Assembly: GCA_025916675.1 (NCBI GenBank)
Contig: CP098402.1
Location: 119,205 to 183,204 of the forward strand
Reading direction: 5' to 3'
Origin: Phycisphaera sp.
Lineage (GTDB): Bacteria; Planctomycetota; Phycisphaerae; Phycisphaerales; UBA1924
Length of the DNA stretch: 64,000 nucleotides
The translations under genes were made by a program, and so were the position numbers. The notes beneath the pieces are model-generated. The model was not told the DNA's origin, ran no database searches, and worked only from the letters and a program-made list of their open reading frames with translations. Of this stretch, positions 43,330-51,874 are shown piece by piece. Positions within the stretch are counted from its first letter, which is position 1. Every line of letters starts with the position of its first letter.

Positions 43330-44853
43330 TCAGCCGAACAGCACGTGGGCGAACGCGAACAGCAGGGTGAGCACGACGGCGTTGTTGAGCGCGTGAGCCA
43401 CGATGCAGCCGTAGAGCGAGCCGCGCCACGCACGGATCAACGCGAAGTTGAAGCCGATGACCGTGACTGGGATGAGCTGGACGCCCGCGTAGCCGTGCAT
43501 CATGCCGAACACCAGGGCGCTGAGGATGGCCGCGAGTGGTATGGCCATGCGTGATCGCAGGTGGCGGAACAGCGCGCCGCGGAAGATCAGCTCTTCGCAG
43601 AGCGGTGCCCAGATCGTGGCCAGCGCAAAGAGCAGTACCAGGATGAACGGGTCCAGGGAGCGGGCCATCTCCAGGATGGGATTGGAGGGGCCCGCGGCAT
43701 CGGGATCACTCGGGAAGATCAGCTCTTGGACCCCCAGCAGCACGAGCATGATGCCTACGCCGGCCATCAGGAGTGGCAGCAACGCGAGATAGCCCCCGAC
43801 GCCCGCGAGGATCTCGACCATCACGCCCTTCGGTGCCCGCAGCCCGAGGTCGTCGCGGAGCTGGCCCCACGAGACGCCGCGGAGCAGCGGCCACAACGGC
43901 ACGAGCAGCAGCAGCCATTGGGCGAGTGTGCCCAGGAGGCCCGCGACGAGCTCGGCGGTCTCGCCGAACTGTGCCGCGATCGTCTGGGTGGCCGAAATCA
44001 ACGCGAAGCCCACCACGAACAGCACCGCCGATTCGAGGTACACGCTCCCGCCACGCATGGGCCTGTCCATCGCGACTCGCACACGCTTGCCGGCGATCAG
44101 TATGATCGCCGTGATGCCCAGTCCCAGCCCGGCGAGGATGCACACGCCGATGAGCACCATCATGGCGGTCATGAGAACCAAGGGCGGCATCGCGCCGTCG
44201 AGCAGCTCCTCGCGGAGTTCGTGGTCTTCAGGCAGCTTGGCAATGCGGGCGAGCTCGCCAAAGTAGCCGTGCCGCTCGATGATGCCTTCGAGCACGTCAT
44301 CGTCGAGCGCCTCGGCGGCATCGCCCGATTCGGCAATGTCCCGGTAGTAGTCCCTGAGCGTTTGGGCATCGGTCAGCAACTGGGCTTTGCGCGCCTCGTC
44401 ATCGGGGTCGCCGGGGTAGTAGTACTTCTTTGCTCCACCTTCGAGATCGTTGATAACCCCGTCCAGCCGGTCGGCCGCTTCTTCGGGGCCAACGAGTTCC
44501 CCAGCCGCGACGGCGGCGCGGAATTCCTGGAGCGGGGTCATGACCGTCTCGTCGAGTTGCTGCTGGAGGGCCGATGCCGCTGGCGGGTAGCCGTACGCCA
44601 CACGCGTGCCCAGCCGGGCCGAGATCTCGACATCCTCGCCCTGCGGGGCGGCGATCTTGGACTTGTCGACCTCCGGGCCGCCATACGCCTGGAGTTGCTG
44701 CATGACCACCACCAGCGGCAGCACCACGAGCAACACCAGCCACGCCAGGCGGGCCGCCCCGCGAGAGCCCGCGTCGGGTGGGGGCCCGGGTGTCGGCGAC
44801 GGCGGCTCGGTGGGGGGGTGTAGCTCGCCGGGGGTCTGGTCATGCTCGTCCAT
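43330..44853 (-). CDS. CPBP-family intramembrane metalloprotease (Abi/Rce1-like)
   Basis: 507 residues. An N-terminal anchor (LAWLVLLVVLPLVVVMQQL, about 37-55) precedes an extracytoplasmic helical segment of about 170 residues. Several membrane helices follow, with the CPBP motifs CEELIFRGALFRHL (EExxxR), FGMMHGYAGV (His) and VAHALNNAVV (HxxxN). CPBP enzymes are glutamic-type intramembrane proteases used in protein processing or self-immunity. The ATG at 44853 is preferred over a longer frame through the rplM promoter region. Confidence 0.86.
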   Translation of the reverse strand: MDEHDQTPGELHPPTEPPSPTPGPPPDAGSRGAARLAWLVLLVVLPLVVVMQQLQAYGGPEVDKSKIAAPQGEDVEISARLGTRVAYGYPPAASALQQQLDETVMTPLQEFRAAVAAGELVGPEEAADRLDGVINDLEGGAKKYYYPGDPDDEARKAQLLTDAQTLRDYYRDIAESGDAAEALDDDVLEGIIERHGYFGELARIAKLPEDHELREELLDGAMPPLVLMTAMMVLIGVCILAGLGLGITAIILIAGKRVRVAMDRPMRGGSVYLESAVLFVVGFALISATQTIAAQFGETAELVAGLLGTLAQWLLLLVPLWPLLRGVSWGQLRDDLGLRAPKGVMVEILAGVGGYLALLPLLMAGVGIMLVLLGVQELIFPSDPDAAGPSNPILEMARSLDPFILVLLFALATIWAPLCEELIFRGALFRHLRSRMAIPLAAILSALVFGMMHGYAGVQLIPVTVIGFNFALIRAWRGSLYGCIVAHALNNAVVLTLLFAFAHVLFG

Positions 44854-44932
44854 CGCCCCAATCATCGGCCAGGGGAGGGGCCCGGGCCACCCCGGGTGGC
44901 CAGCCACCTCGCCGGTGGCGGGGGTGTGGGGC

Positions 44933-44960
44933 TTGACGGGCTGGAGAGCGGGTCTACGCT
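44933..44960 (+). promoter_or_regulatory. Possible sigma70-type promoter for rplM-rpsI
   Basis: TTGACG (44933-44938) and TACGCT (44955-44960) with a 16-bp spacer, about 170 bp upstream of rplM in the gap to the divergent CPBP gene. The -10 match is only partial. Confidence 0.3.
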
Positions 44961-45090
44961 TCCCCTCACGCCTGACGGTGGTGGCTGGTGGCCATTGCCC
45001 CGCCCGGCGGACCGAGATGGTCAATCTTGCACCCCGGCCCACCAGCCTGGGTGCCCGCCCCGCCCGGTAGGCGGCGTATGTGAAGTGCCC

Positions 45091-45116
45091 CCGGCGACGT
45101 TTTTTTGTGTCGCCGG
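45091..45116 (+). promoter_or_regulatory. Hairpin in the rplM leader
   Basis: CCGGCGAC and GTCGCCGG form a perfect 8-bp stem around a T-rich 10-base loop, ending 8 bases before the AGGAG of rplM. It could be an attenuator or an L13 autoregulatory leader; the sequence alone cannot tell. Confidence 0.45.
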
Positions 45117-45131
45117 CCGCAGGAGATTGCA

Positions 45132-45566
45132 ATGCGTCGGCAAACCTATATGGCCAAGGCCGGTGAGGTCGAGCAGAATTGGCACGTGGTAGACGCCACG
45201 GACCAGGTGCTCGGCCGCATGGCCACCGAGATCGCCCAGGTGCTCATGGGCAAGCATCGCCCCGAGTACACCCCTCACGTGGACACGGGTGACTACGTCG
45301 TCGTGACCAACGCCAAGGCCGTGAAGCTCACGGGCCGCAAGGACGCCCAGAGCGTGCGGACCCGCTACACGGGTTACCCCGGCGGCCTCAAGGTCGAGAC
45401 CTTCGGCTCGCTGCGTGAGCGCCGGCCCGAGATGCTGGTCGAGGACGCCGTCCGTCGCATGCTGCCCAAGAACCGGCTCGGCCGGGTCATGCTCAAGAAG
45501 CTCAAGGTGTACGCGGGCGGCGAGCACCCGCATCAGGCCCAGCAACCGGTGGAGATGAAGCTCTAA
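45132..45566 (+). CDS. rplM: 50S ribosomal protein L13
   Basis: 144 residues, near the usual 142. The family core is visible: WHVVDATDQVLGRMATEIAQ, LMGKHRPEYTPHVDTGDYVV, NAKAVKLTGRK, RTRYTGYPGGLK, the C-terminal region AVRRMLPKNRLGR and LKVYAGGEHPHQAQQP. The start at 45132 has AGGAG with 6 bases between. Its stop overlaps the rpsI start by one base (TAATG), the standard L13-S9 pair. Confidence 0.98.
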   Translation: MRRQTYMAKAGEVEQNWHVVDATDQVLGRMATEIAQVLMGKHRPEYTPHVDTGDYVVVTNAKAVKLTGRKDAQSVRTRYTGYPGGLKVETFGSLRERRPEMLVEDAVRRMLPKNRLGRVMLKKLKVYAGGEHPHQAQQPVEMKL

Positions 45567-46150
45567 TGGCTGACGAGAACACCCCGACTTCGACCGAAAC
45601 CACCCCCGGTGCCAGCCAGAGCGGCTCGAGCCTCCTGGGCGGCAGCGCTTTGGCCCAGGCCGTCGCCGCCGACGAGGGCACCGACCAGGGCGGGCCCATG
45701 ACCCGCAAGGTGCGCGAGGCCGTCCCGCCCGACCGCCACGGCTGGTGGTGGGGCACCGGCCGCCGCAAGAGCGCGGTGGCCCGCGTGCGCATGAAGCCCG
45801 CCGCCGACGAGGGCAAGGGCGACGTGCAGATCCAGTGCACCCGCAAGAAGCTCAAGCCCGTCACCGAGTACTTCACCGAGGATCGCGACCGCGCCGACGT
45901 GTACTCGCCGCTGGACGTCACCGGCACCAAGGGCCGCTTCGACGTGGTCGTCCGCTGCAACGGCGGCGGCTACATGGGTCAGGCCCAGGCCGTCCGCCTG
46001 GGCATCTCCCGCGCCCTGCGCGACTACGACCCGAGCCTCGAGGACGCCCTCCGCGATGCCGGCTTCCTGTCCCGCGACGCCCGCAAGGTCGAGCGCAAGA
46101 AGCCCGGCCAGCCCGGTGCCCGCCGCCGCTTCCAGTTCTCGAAGCGGTAA
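45566..46150 (+). CDS. rpsI: 30S ribosomal protein S9 with N-terminal extension
   Basis: 194 residues. The usual S9 domain (about 130) starts near WWWGTGRRKSAVARVRM and ends with the conserved GARRRFQFSKR, whose tip contacts P-site tRNA. The first 60 residues are an Ala/Ser/Thr/Glu-rich extension not needed for the family fold. An internal ATG (MTRKVREAV) could give a shorter form, but the ATG at 45566 couples with rplM. Confidence 0.96.
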   Translation: MADENTPTSTETTPGASQSGSSLLGGSALAQAVAADEGTDQGGPMTRKVREAVPPDRHGWWWGTGRRKSAVARVRMKPAADEGKGDVQIQCTRKKLKPVTEYFTEDRDRADVYSPLDVTGTKGRFDVVVRCNGGGYMGQAQAVRLGISRALRDYDPSLEDALRDAGFLSRDARKVERKKPGQPGARRRFQFSKR

Positions 46151-46175
46151 GCACCAATCCAGCAATGCTTTCTTC

Positions 46176-46203
46176 AACGCCCGGTCATCCGGGCGTTTTT
46201 CTT
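46176..46203 (+). terminator. Terminator of the rplM-rpsI operon
   Basis: AACGCCCGG-TCAT-CCGGGCGTT, a perfect 9-bp stem, then TTTCTTTG. Confidence 0.88.
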
Positions 46204-46288
46204 TGTGCGCATGGCTGATTGAGACGCTGAAAAGGTCTTGCATAGCCGGCCGGTTTCTTGTATGCTGGCTGTACGAAGGAGATACGCC

Positions 46289-47671
46289 ATGCCCCATCCC
46301 ACTCTCCAGTTGGCTCGTACTCTGTTCGCAGCCGTGTGCTGCTCGGCTGCTGTGGCGTCCGCCCAGTCGGTGTGTGGGGAGTGGGTGCCACTGATCGAAA
46401 CCATTCGTGGCGGGTTCCCCGAGGCTGGCGCCCGAATCTCCGAGATGATCGTGTTCGATGATGGCTCCGGCCCGATGCTCTATGCCGGTGGCAACTTCGA
46501 GGTCATCATCGATCCCGTGTTCGGCGAAGTGCGAGCGCCGGGTCTAGCGAGGTGGGACGGTACACGCTGGTCGGCGGTCCCCGGGCTTGTCGGCCCGGGG
46601 CTGGAGCTGGACGGCCGCGTCATCGCGCTAGAGGTGTGGGACAACGGCACCGGGCCGGCGCTCTATATGGGTGGCGCGTTTTCCACGGCTGCTGGGCTCG
46701 ACGCCAATCGCATCGTCCGCTGGGACGGTGCGACGTGGACCACGCTCGGTGATCGATCGTTGCCCGGCTTGCTCGGCCGCGTAATTGCTATCCAGCCGCA
46801 CGATTTCGGCGATGGCGAGCACTTGTATGTTGGTGGCGACTTCGTGTTTGGTCCAGCACAACCTGCCCCTGGCGTGCATCGATGGGACGGCATCGCTTGG
46901 TCGACGGCCGGAGAGAGCGGTCCGACCGATGGTGCGGTATACGAGATGACCAGCTTCGCCGGCGACCTCTACGCATCGGGGCGATTCATCAGGCTTGGAG
47001 ATGCCACTGGCGCAGGAATCGGGCGATTTGATGGCTCGGAGTGGTCGGTGCCCGCTGGGCCCGGGCAGGAAGTACTCAGCAACGAGTTCTGGCCATTGCT
47101 GCCACACACCATCGATGGCGCGGAGGTGCTGGTGGCTGGTGGACGCTTCGGGATCCGGGAAGGTGGTGACCATATCGCGACACGGCTGGCCAACTGGGAC
47201 GGCACGCGTTGGTCGCCGATGGATCCAGCCTTGCCGCTGCCCTTTCAGCCAATCGACATCGTGGCCTTCGATGATGGTTCGGGTGAAACGCTCTTCGTGA
47301 GCGGCAACGAGATCGCACAGCGATCGGGCATCGGCCGCCTACGAGATGGTGAAATACAGCCACTGCAACAGGGTGTCGATTCGGGCGGATTCGACATGTT
47401 TGTTCACGACGACGGGTCGGGGCCAGCACTGTACGTCGCCGGAAACTTCATTGACTTCAGCGGTGGCCCCAGCTTCCTCGCCCGCTGGCAGCCTGGGCCG
47501 CGCTGCCGTCTCGACCTCAGCGGCGATTGCCTCTTGGACGTGTACGACTTTCTTGCGTTCCAAGATCTTTTCATGTCTGGCGACCCAGCCGCCGACTTCG
47601 ATGGTGACGGCTCCCTGACCATCTTCGACTTCCTCGCCTTCCAGAACGCCTTCGATGCCGGGTGTCCCTAA
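46289..47671 (+). CDS. Secreted beta-propeller-like protein with GC-type dockerin-like tail
   Basis: 460 residues with a signal peptide ending ASAQS. The body has repeated blades with RWDGTRWS / HRWDGIAWS / NWDGTRWS and LYxGGxF motifs, about seven units, typical of delta-60-like or kelch-like propellers. The C-terminal pair DLSGDCLLDVYDFLAFQD and DFDGDGSLTIFDFLAFQN ends FDAGCP. Good AAGGAG before the ATG. Likely exported and surface-associated; the ligand is unknown. Confidence 0.8.
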   Translation: MPHPTLQLARTLFAAVCCSAAVASAQSVCGEWVPLIETIRGGFPEAGARISEMIVFDDGSGPMLYAGGNFEVIIDPVFGEVRAPGLARWDGTRWSAVPGLVGPGLELDGRVIALEVWDNGTGPALYMGGAFSTAAGLDANRIVRWDGATWTTLGDRSLPGLLGRVIAIQPHDFGDGEHLYVGGDFVFGPAQPAPGVHRWDGIAWSTAGESGPTDGAVYEMTSFAGDLYASGRFIRLGDATGAGIGRFDGSEWSVPAGPGQEVLSNEFWPLLPHTIDGAEVLVAGGRFGIREGGDHIATRLANWDGTRWSPMDPALPLPFQPIDIVAFDDGSGETLFVSGNEIAQRSGIGRLRDGEIQPLQQGVDSGGFDMFVHDDGSGPALYVAGNFIDFSGGPSFLARWQPGPRCRLDLSGDCLLDVYDFLAFQDLFMSGDPAADFDGDGSLTIFDFLAFQNAFDAGCP

Positions 47672-47719
47672 TGGGCGATCGCCCTCACGCCGGGGCCGTT
47701 GCCATCCGATAATTGGGGC

Positions 47720-48847
47720 ATGGATCAGCAAGCCCAGCCCCGCCCACTCGAAGACCTCCGCCGCCTCATCGACGACGCCGATGAGCGGCTCGTGGCGTTG
47801 CTCAACGAGCGGGCCAACCTGGTCGTCGAGGTCGGCCAGCGCAAGCAGAGCGACGGCACGCCCATCTACGCCCCCGATCGCGAGCGCATGGTGCTTGACA
47901 GGGCCAAGGCCCGCAACAAGGGCCCGCTCAGCGACACCACGATCGAGGCCATCTACCGCCAGCTCATGAGCGGCTCGTTCGCACTGGAGCGTCCCTTGCG
48001 CATCGGCTACCTCGGCCCCGCCGGCTCGTACTCGCACCTGGCCGCCCGGGCCCACTTCGGCGCCAGCGTCGAGTTCGCCAGCGTCACCAGCATCGGCGCG
48101 GTCTTCGACGAGGTCATCAAGGGCCACGTCGACTACGGCCTCGCCCCGATCGAGAACAGCACGGCAGGCGGCATCGTCGAGACGCTCGACGCCTTCATCG
48201 AGAACGCTGGCGAGGTGTCGATCTACGCCGAGGCCCAGGTCGCCGTGCGCCATGCCCTCATGGCCGGCTGTCCGGCCGAAGACGTGACGCGCATCCACAG
48301 CAAGCCCGAGGTGTTCGCCCAGTGCCAGAACTGGCTGACGGCCCGGTACCCCAAGGCCGAGCTCATCCCCGCGGCGTCGTCCAGCCGCGCAGCGATTACG
48401 GCTTCCGAAGAAACCGAGAAGGCCCGCGCGATCGGTGCCCGTCCCGGCAGCGCCGCCATCGGCACCACGCTCGCCGCCGAGTTGTACGGCCTGAACGTGC
48501 TCATCGAATCAATCCAGGACCAAGCCAACAACATCACCCGCTTTGTCATCCTCAGCCGCGAGCGCACCGGCCGCACCGGCCAGGACAAGACCAGCATGCT
48601 CTTCGAGACCAGCGACGAGCCGGGCGCGCTCGCCGACGTGCTGGCCGTCTTCCGCGCCCACGGCGTGAACCTGACGCACATCGAGAAGCGCCCCAGCGGC
48701 CGTGAGAACTGGACCTACATGTTCTTCATCGACGCCGCCGGCCACATGCAGGACGAGGCGGTGGTGGGGGCCATCGAGGATGCGAAGACCAAGTGCCGGC
48801 GGCTGACGGTGCTGGGGAGTTATCCGCGGGCGAAGGGGCTGCTGTAA
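47720..48847 (+). CDS. pheA: Bifunctional chorismate mutase / prephenate dehydratase (P-protein)
   Basis: 375 residues catalysing chorismate to prephenate to phenylpyruvate in phenylalanine synthesis. Residues about 8-92 are an AroQ chorismate mutase (LRRLIDDADERLVALLNERA ... DRERMVLDRA). The dehydratase follows with GPAGSYSHLAA, APIENSTAGGIVETLD and the TRF motif in NNITRFVIL. A regulatory ACT domain has SDEPGALADVLAVFRAHGVN and LTHIEKRPS, where Phe would bind. The ATG at 47720 gives the shortest complete N-terminus. Confidence 0.96.
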   Translation: MDQQAQPRPLEDLRRLIDDADERLVALLNERANLVVEVGQRKQSDGTPIYAPDRERMVLDRAKARNKGPLSDTTIEAIYRQLMSGSFALERPLRIGYLGPAGSYSHLAARAHFGASVEFASVTSIGAVFDEVIKGHVDYGLAPIENSTAGGIVETLDAFIENAGEVSIYAEAQVAVRHALMAGCPAEDVTRIHSKPEVFAQCQNWLTARYPKAELIPAASSSRAAITASEETEKARAIGARPGSAAIGTTLAAELYGLNVLIESIQDQANNITRFVILSRERTGRTGQDKTSMLFETSDEPGALADVLAVFRAHGVNLTHIEKRPSGRENWTYMFFIDAAGHMQDEAVVGAIEDAKTKCRRLTVLGSYPRAKGLL

Positions 48848-48851
48848 TGGC

Positions 48852-49220
48852 TCAGTCCGACAAGATCGCGGCCTCGATCGCCTTGCCCTGATCGTCGTAG
48901 TTCACGACCAGCCATTCGTGGTCGATCGACAACCAACCGCGTTCGGGGCCCAAGACGTAGACCTCGTCCCAATCACTGAAATAGTCGGTCTGCTCGGGCA
49001 CGCCCATGATCGCTTGGATTTCGTCGCGGCTCTTGCCTCTAAAAGTGCCCCAACTCAACAGGCCTTCCGCAAGCCGGAAGCGTTCGCGCTCCGACTCGGA
49101 GAGTTCGGGCCCATCCGAAGGCAAGAGCAGCACGGCCGGACCGATTCCAAAGCCGCCCATGAGCACGATGGCCACGATGATCGCGGTCCAAGTACGTTTC
49201 GAAGCCCATCGCCTTGTCAT
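48852..49220 (-). CDS. Small membrane-anchored protein with SmpA/BamE-like domain
   Basis: 122 residues. The N-terminal anchor (TAIIVAIVLMGGFGIGPAVLL) precedes a small exported domain with the pattern FRGKSRDEIQAIMGVPEQTD then WDEVYVLG and LVVNYDDQGKAIEAAI. That is the alpha-alpha-beta pattern of SmpA/BamE-like folds. It ends 4 bp from the convergent pheA. Function unknown. Confidence 0.62.
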   Translation of the reverse strand: MTRRWASKRTWTAIIVAIVLMGGFGIGPAVLLLPSDGPELSESERERFRLAEGLLSWGTFRGKSRDEIQAIMGVPEQTDYFSDWDEVYVLGPERGWLSIDHEWLVVNYDDQGKAIEAAILSD

Positions 49221-49289
49221 GCCTGATCATAGTGACGATCTCCGTCCTGGCACGCCGCGTTTCTCGGGCCGCCCGATCTAGCATCCCGC

Positions 49290-50240
49290 GTGGCCAATCC
49301 CAAACGCACCTTCCCAAGTCCACGACCCATTGCTCCAAAGCGTGTGTGCGGGCAGTGCGGGCGAGACCTCACGGGCCGATCGCTGAACGAGCCATGCGAG
49401 GGCTGCGGCTGGCTTTCGGCCATGCCGTGCATCAGCTGCGGGTACGAACTCAAGGGCCTCGACGCGGACGGTCCCTGCCCAGAGTGCGGCGCGCCAGTCG
49501 TCGAGTCGTTCTATGGCGAGGGTCTCGTGCACGCAAGCCCGGCCTACCTTGCCCGCCTCGAACGCGGGCTGTGGCTGGTGCGCGTCGCGATCGGGATGAT
49601 CGTCATCACCCTCGTCGGTGGAATTGTCGTGTCTATCGTGCTCGGCATGATCCTGCCATGGACGCTGCCCTCGTGGGCGTCCGAGGTCTTGGTCGTCGTC
49701 ACGGCGATGGTGTGTGTGGGCGCGTATGTCGCCGGGTGGTGGCTGGTTACCACGCCCGACCCGAGGTTCTCGCAGCACGCCGACACACGCAGTGCCACGT
49801 GCGCCCGATGGTCTGCGGTGGCGCTGATCGCGACGCTGGTGTTCTTTGTCGTGTTTAGCCTGGTCGTGCCCGCGGTCCTCGCGTTGTTTGGTCCCGCGGT
49901 CGCCATCCTCTTCATCGTGCAGCACAGTTGCGGCTCCGTATATCTGCGTGCCATCGCTCGCCGAGCAACGAACCGTCGGGCCATGTCGCTCGCGAAGAAG
50001 TCGCTCATCGCCGTGCTCGTCGTCTGTGCGGGTGCGGTCGTCCAGATCGGGTTCAACGGGTTCGGAGTCCAAGCACCCGGCGGAGGCTTGATGCGGGCCC
50101 TCTTGCGGTTCCTCATATCTACCGTGCCCATTGTCATACTGGTCGCCGCCCTCACCGCCATCGTCCAGCAATTCTCCGCCCTCGGCCTTCTCCGCGACGA
50201 CCTCCGCCGCCTCCTCTTCACAGCGAATCAGCGCGGATAG
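49290..50240 (+). CDS. Polytopic membrane protein with N-terminal double zinc ribbon
   Basis: 316 residues. The N-terminus has two treble-clef-like Cys clusters, CGQCGRDL...CEGCG and CISCGYEL...CPECGAP (about residues 20-67). About six hydrophobic segments follow. This is a common planctomycete architecture without assigned role. The start is GTG at 49290, just after the divergent small-protein gene. It ends 8 bp before the DUF900-type gene, so the two may be cotranscribed. Confidence 0.68.
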   Translation: MANPKRTFPSPRPIAPKRVCGQCGRDLTGRSLNEPCEGCGWLSAMPCISCGYELKGLDADGPCPECGAPVVESFYGEGLVHASPAYLARLERGLWLVRVAIGMIVITLVGGIVVSIVLGMILPWTLPSWASEVLVVVTAMVCVGAYVAGWWLVTTPDPRFSQHADTRSATCARWSAVALIATLVFFVVFSLVVPAVLALFGPAVAILFIVQHSCGSVYLRAIARRATNRRAMSLAKKSLIAVLVVCAGAVVQIGFNGFGVQAPGGGLMRALLRFLISTVPIVILVAALTAIVQQFSALGLLRDDLRRLLFTANQRG

Positions 50241-50248
50241 CCTTAGCC

Positions 50249-51547
50249 ATGGCCAAGTTCCTCGCTCTCGTGCTCAGCATCGTCTTGTTCACCACCGGTG
50301 CCTGCGCCCGCAAGCCCCAACGCCTCATGCCCACGCCAGAGTCGATCGTACTTGGCATCGTCGATCCGTTCGCCGAGGTTCCAGAGTCTCGCCAGGGATC
50401 GGTTCCGGTATTCATCGCCAGCGTGCGCCGGCCGGCGGTCCCCGAGGACGCGACCCACCCCTTCGACGACGAGCGCAGCCCGCTCACCCGCCTGGGCATC
50501 GCTCGTGTCGAGATCGGTGCGGAGCGAGCCTGGGACGAACTCGTTGCGGCTTCGAGCACCGACAAGCGAACGGGCCAATCGCCCAAGGTCGAGCTCGCGG
50601 GCTACGAGCACCACGGCGTGATGCCAGGCACACTGCCGATCCCCGCGATTGCCGAAGCGATCGACGAGACGCACAAGGCCATCGACCCGGCGGGCGTCGA
50701 CTCCTGGCTCGGCGCATTCAACGGCCTGCTGGAAGACACCCACCGCCCCGACATCATCATCTACGTCCACGGCTACAACACGACCTTCCCTGATAACACC
50801 GGACTGGCCGCCGAGTTCTGGCACTTCGCCGGCCGCAAGGGCGTGGTGCTCAGCTTCGCCTGGCCCAGTCGCCACGCCATCCTGGGCTACAACGCCGACA
50901 AGGCCAACGCCGCCAACGCCGCCTACGCCACGCGGCAGTTCCGCCAGCTCATCGAGTTCCTGGCCGACAATACCAACGCGCGGAATATCCACATCATCGC
51001 CCACAGCGCGGGCTCGCCCATCGCCATCCATGGCCTGCGCGAGCTGCGCTTGATGAACCACGACCTATCACGCGAGCAACTGCTCGAACGCTTCCGCATC
51101 GGCCGCTTCGTGCTGGCCGCGCCCGACATGGACCTCATGGGCTTCTTCGCCGCCCGCGAAGACGGCTTCCACGAGATGGCCGAGCGCGTCGTGTTCTACG
51201 CGAATCGCAGCGACCGCGCCCTCTCGCTCAGCCGCTGGCTGAGCCACCAGGACCGCCTGGGCGACTCGGTCGGCCACCTGCACGACTGGGAGCTCGAGGC
51301 CATCCACCATTTCGACCACACCGAGGCCATCGACGTGTCCCGGGCCGAGAAGAAGTTCGGCGACCTGCTGGGCCACAGCTATTACCAACGCGACCCCTGG
51401 GTCAGCGGCGACGTGGGCCTGCTGCTGATCTACGGACTTTCGCCCGAGCAACGGGGGCTCGTGAAGAACGACGACACCGGTTTTTGGGAGTTTCCTAAGG
51501 ATTACCTCGAACGCCTCGCCGATGTGCGCGTCGACGAAGGCCAATAG
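50249..51547 (+). CDS. Alpha/beta hydrolase of the DUF900 type, probably exported
   Basis: 432 residues. The N-terminal hydrophobic signal (FLALVLSIVLFTTGAC) ends in a possible lipobox with a weak -3 residue. The hydrolase fold shows the oxyanion region IIIYVHGYNTTF, the nucleophile in IIAHSAGSPIA (HSxGS) and VLAAPDMDLMGF. These features match DUF900 (YPO0702-like) proteins. The ATG at 50249 sets the signal at the N-terminus; the frame is open much further upstream through the previous gene. Hairpin follows. Confidence 0.8.
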   Translation: MAKFLALVLSIVLFTTGACARKPQRLMPTPESIVLGIVDPFAEVPESRQGSVPVFIASVRRPAVPEDATHPFDDERSPLTRLGIARVEIGAERAWDELVAASSTDKRTGQSPKVELAGYEHHGVMPGTLPIPAIAEAIDETHKAIDPAGVDSWLGAFNGLLEDTHRPDIIIYVHGYNTTFPDNTGLAAEFWHFAGRKGVVLSFAWPSRHAILGYNADKANAANAAYATRQFRQLIEFLADNTNARNIHIIAHSAGSPIAIHGLRELRLMNHDLSREQLLERFRIGRFVLAAPDMDLMGFFAAREDGFHEMAERVVFYANRSDRALSLSRWLSHQDRLGDSVGHLHDWELEAIHHFDHTEAIDVSRAEKKFGDLLGHSYYQRDPWVSGDVGLLLIYGLSPEQRGLVKNDDTGFWEFPKDYLERLADVRVDEGQ

Positions 51548-51549
51548 AA

Positions 51550-51570
51550 AAGCGGCCAAGTTGGCCGCTT
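51550..51570. terminator. Hairpin after the DUF900-type gene
   Basis: AAGCGGCCAA-G-TTGGCCGCTT, a perfect 10-bp palindrome between convergent genes. No long T-run. Confidence 0.6.
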
Positions 51571-51594
51571 CATTCGTCGGTGTTCTAGGTCTTC

Positions 51595-51756
51595 TCAGCC
51601 ATCGGCCGCATCTTGCACGGCCTCACCGGCATCCTCAACGTCTTCACCGGCACCTTCCATCGTGTTGCACGCGGCGGCGGCCACGGCCATCGCGACGAGC
51701 ACTCCAGTCAGGGCGGTGCGAACCAAGCTTGTCTTCGTTTCGGTGTTGCGGTCCAT
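51595..51756 (-). CDS. Entericidin-like small lipoprotein
   Basis: 53 residues: a charged start MDRNTETKTS, a hydrophobic signal TALTGVLVAMAVAAAAC giving a lipidated Cys, then the acidic tail NTMEGAGEDVEDAGEAVQDA. The C-N-T-x-x-G-A-G-x-D-V layout is that of the EcnA/EcnB (entericidin) family of tiny outer-membrane-attached lipoproteins, associated with stress or a bacteriolytic pair. The ATG at 51756 has GGAGAAG about 6 bases upstream. Confidence 0.72.
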   Translation of the reverse strand: MDRNTETKTSLVRTALTGVLVAMAVAAAACNTMEGAGEDVEDAGEAVQDAADG

Positions 51757-51874
51757 GCTGCTTCTCCATGTTTGCCCCGGCGGCATGCCGGTGTTACGAA
51801 CTGGAATATATGCCCCAACGGCCCGCCCTGCCCGGGGGTGAACCCGAATTCACCCATCGCCCCGCGGGGACCGC

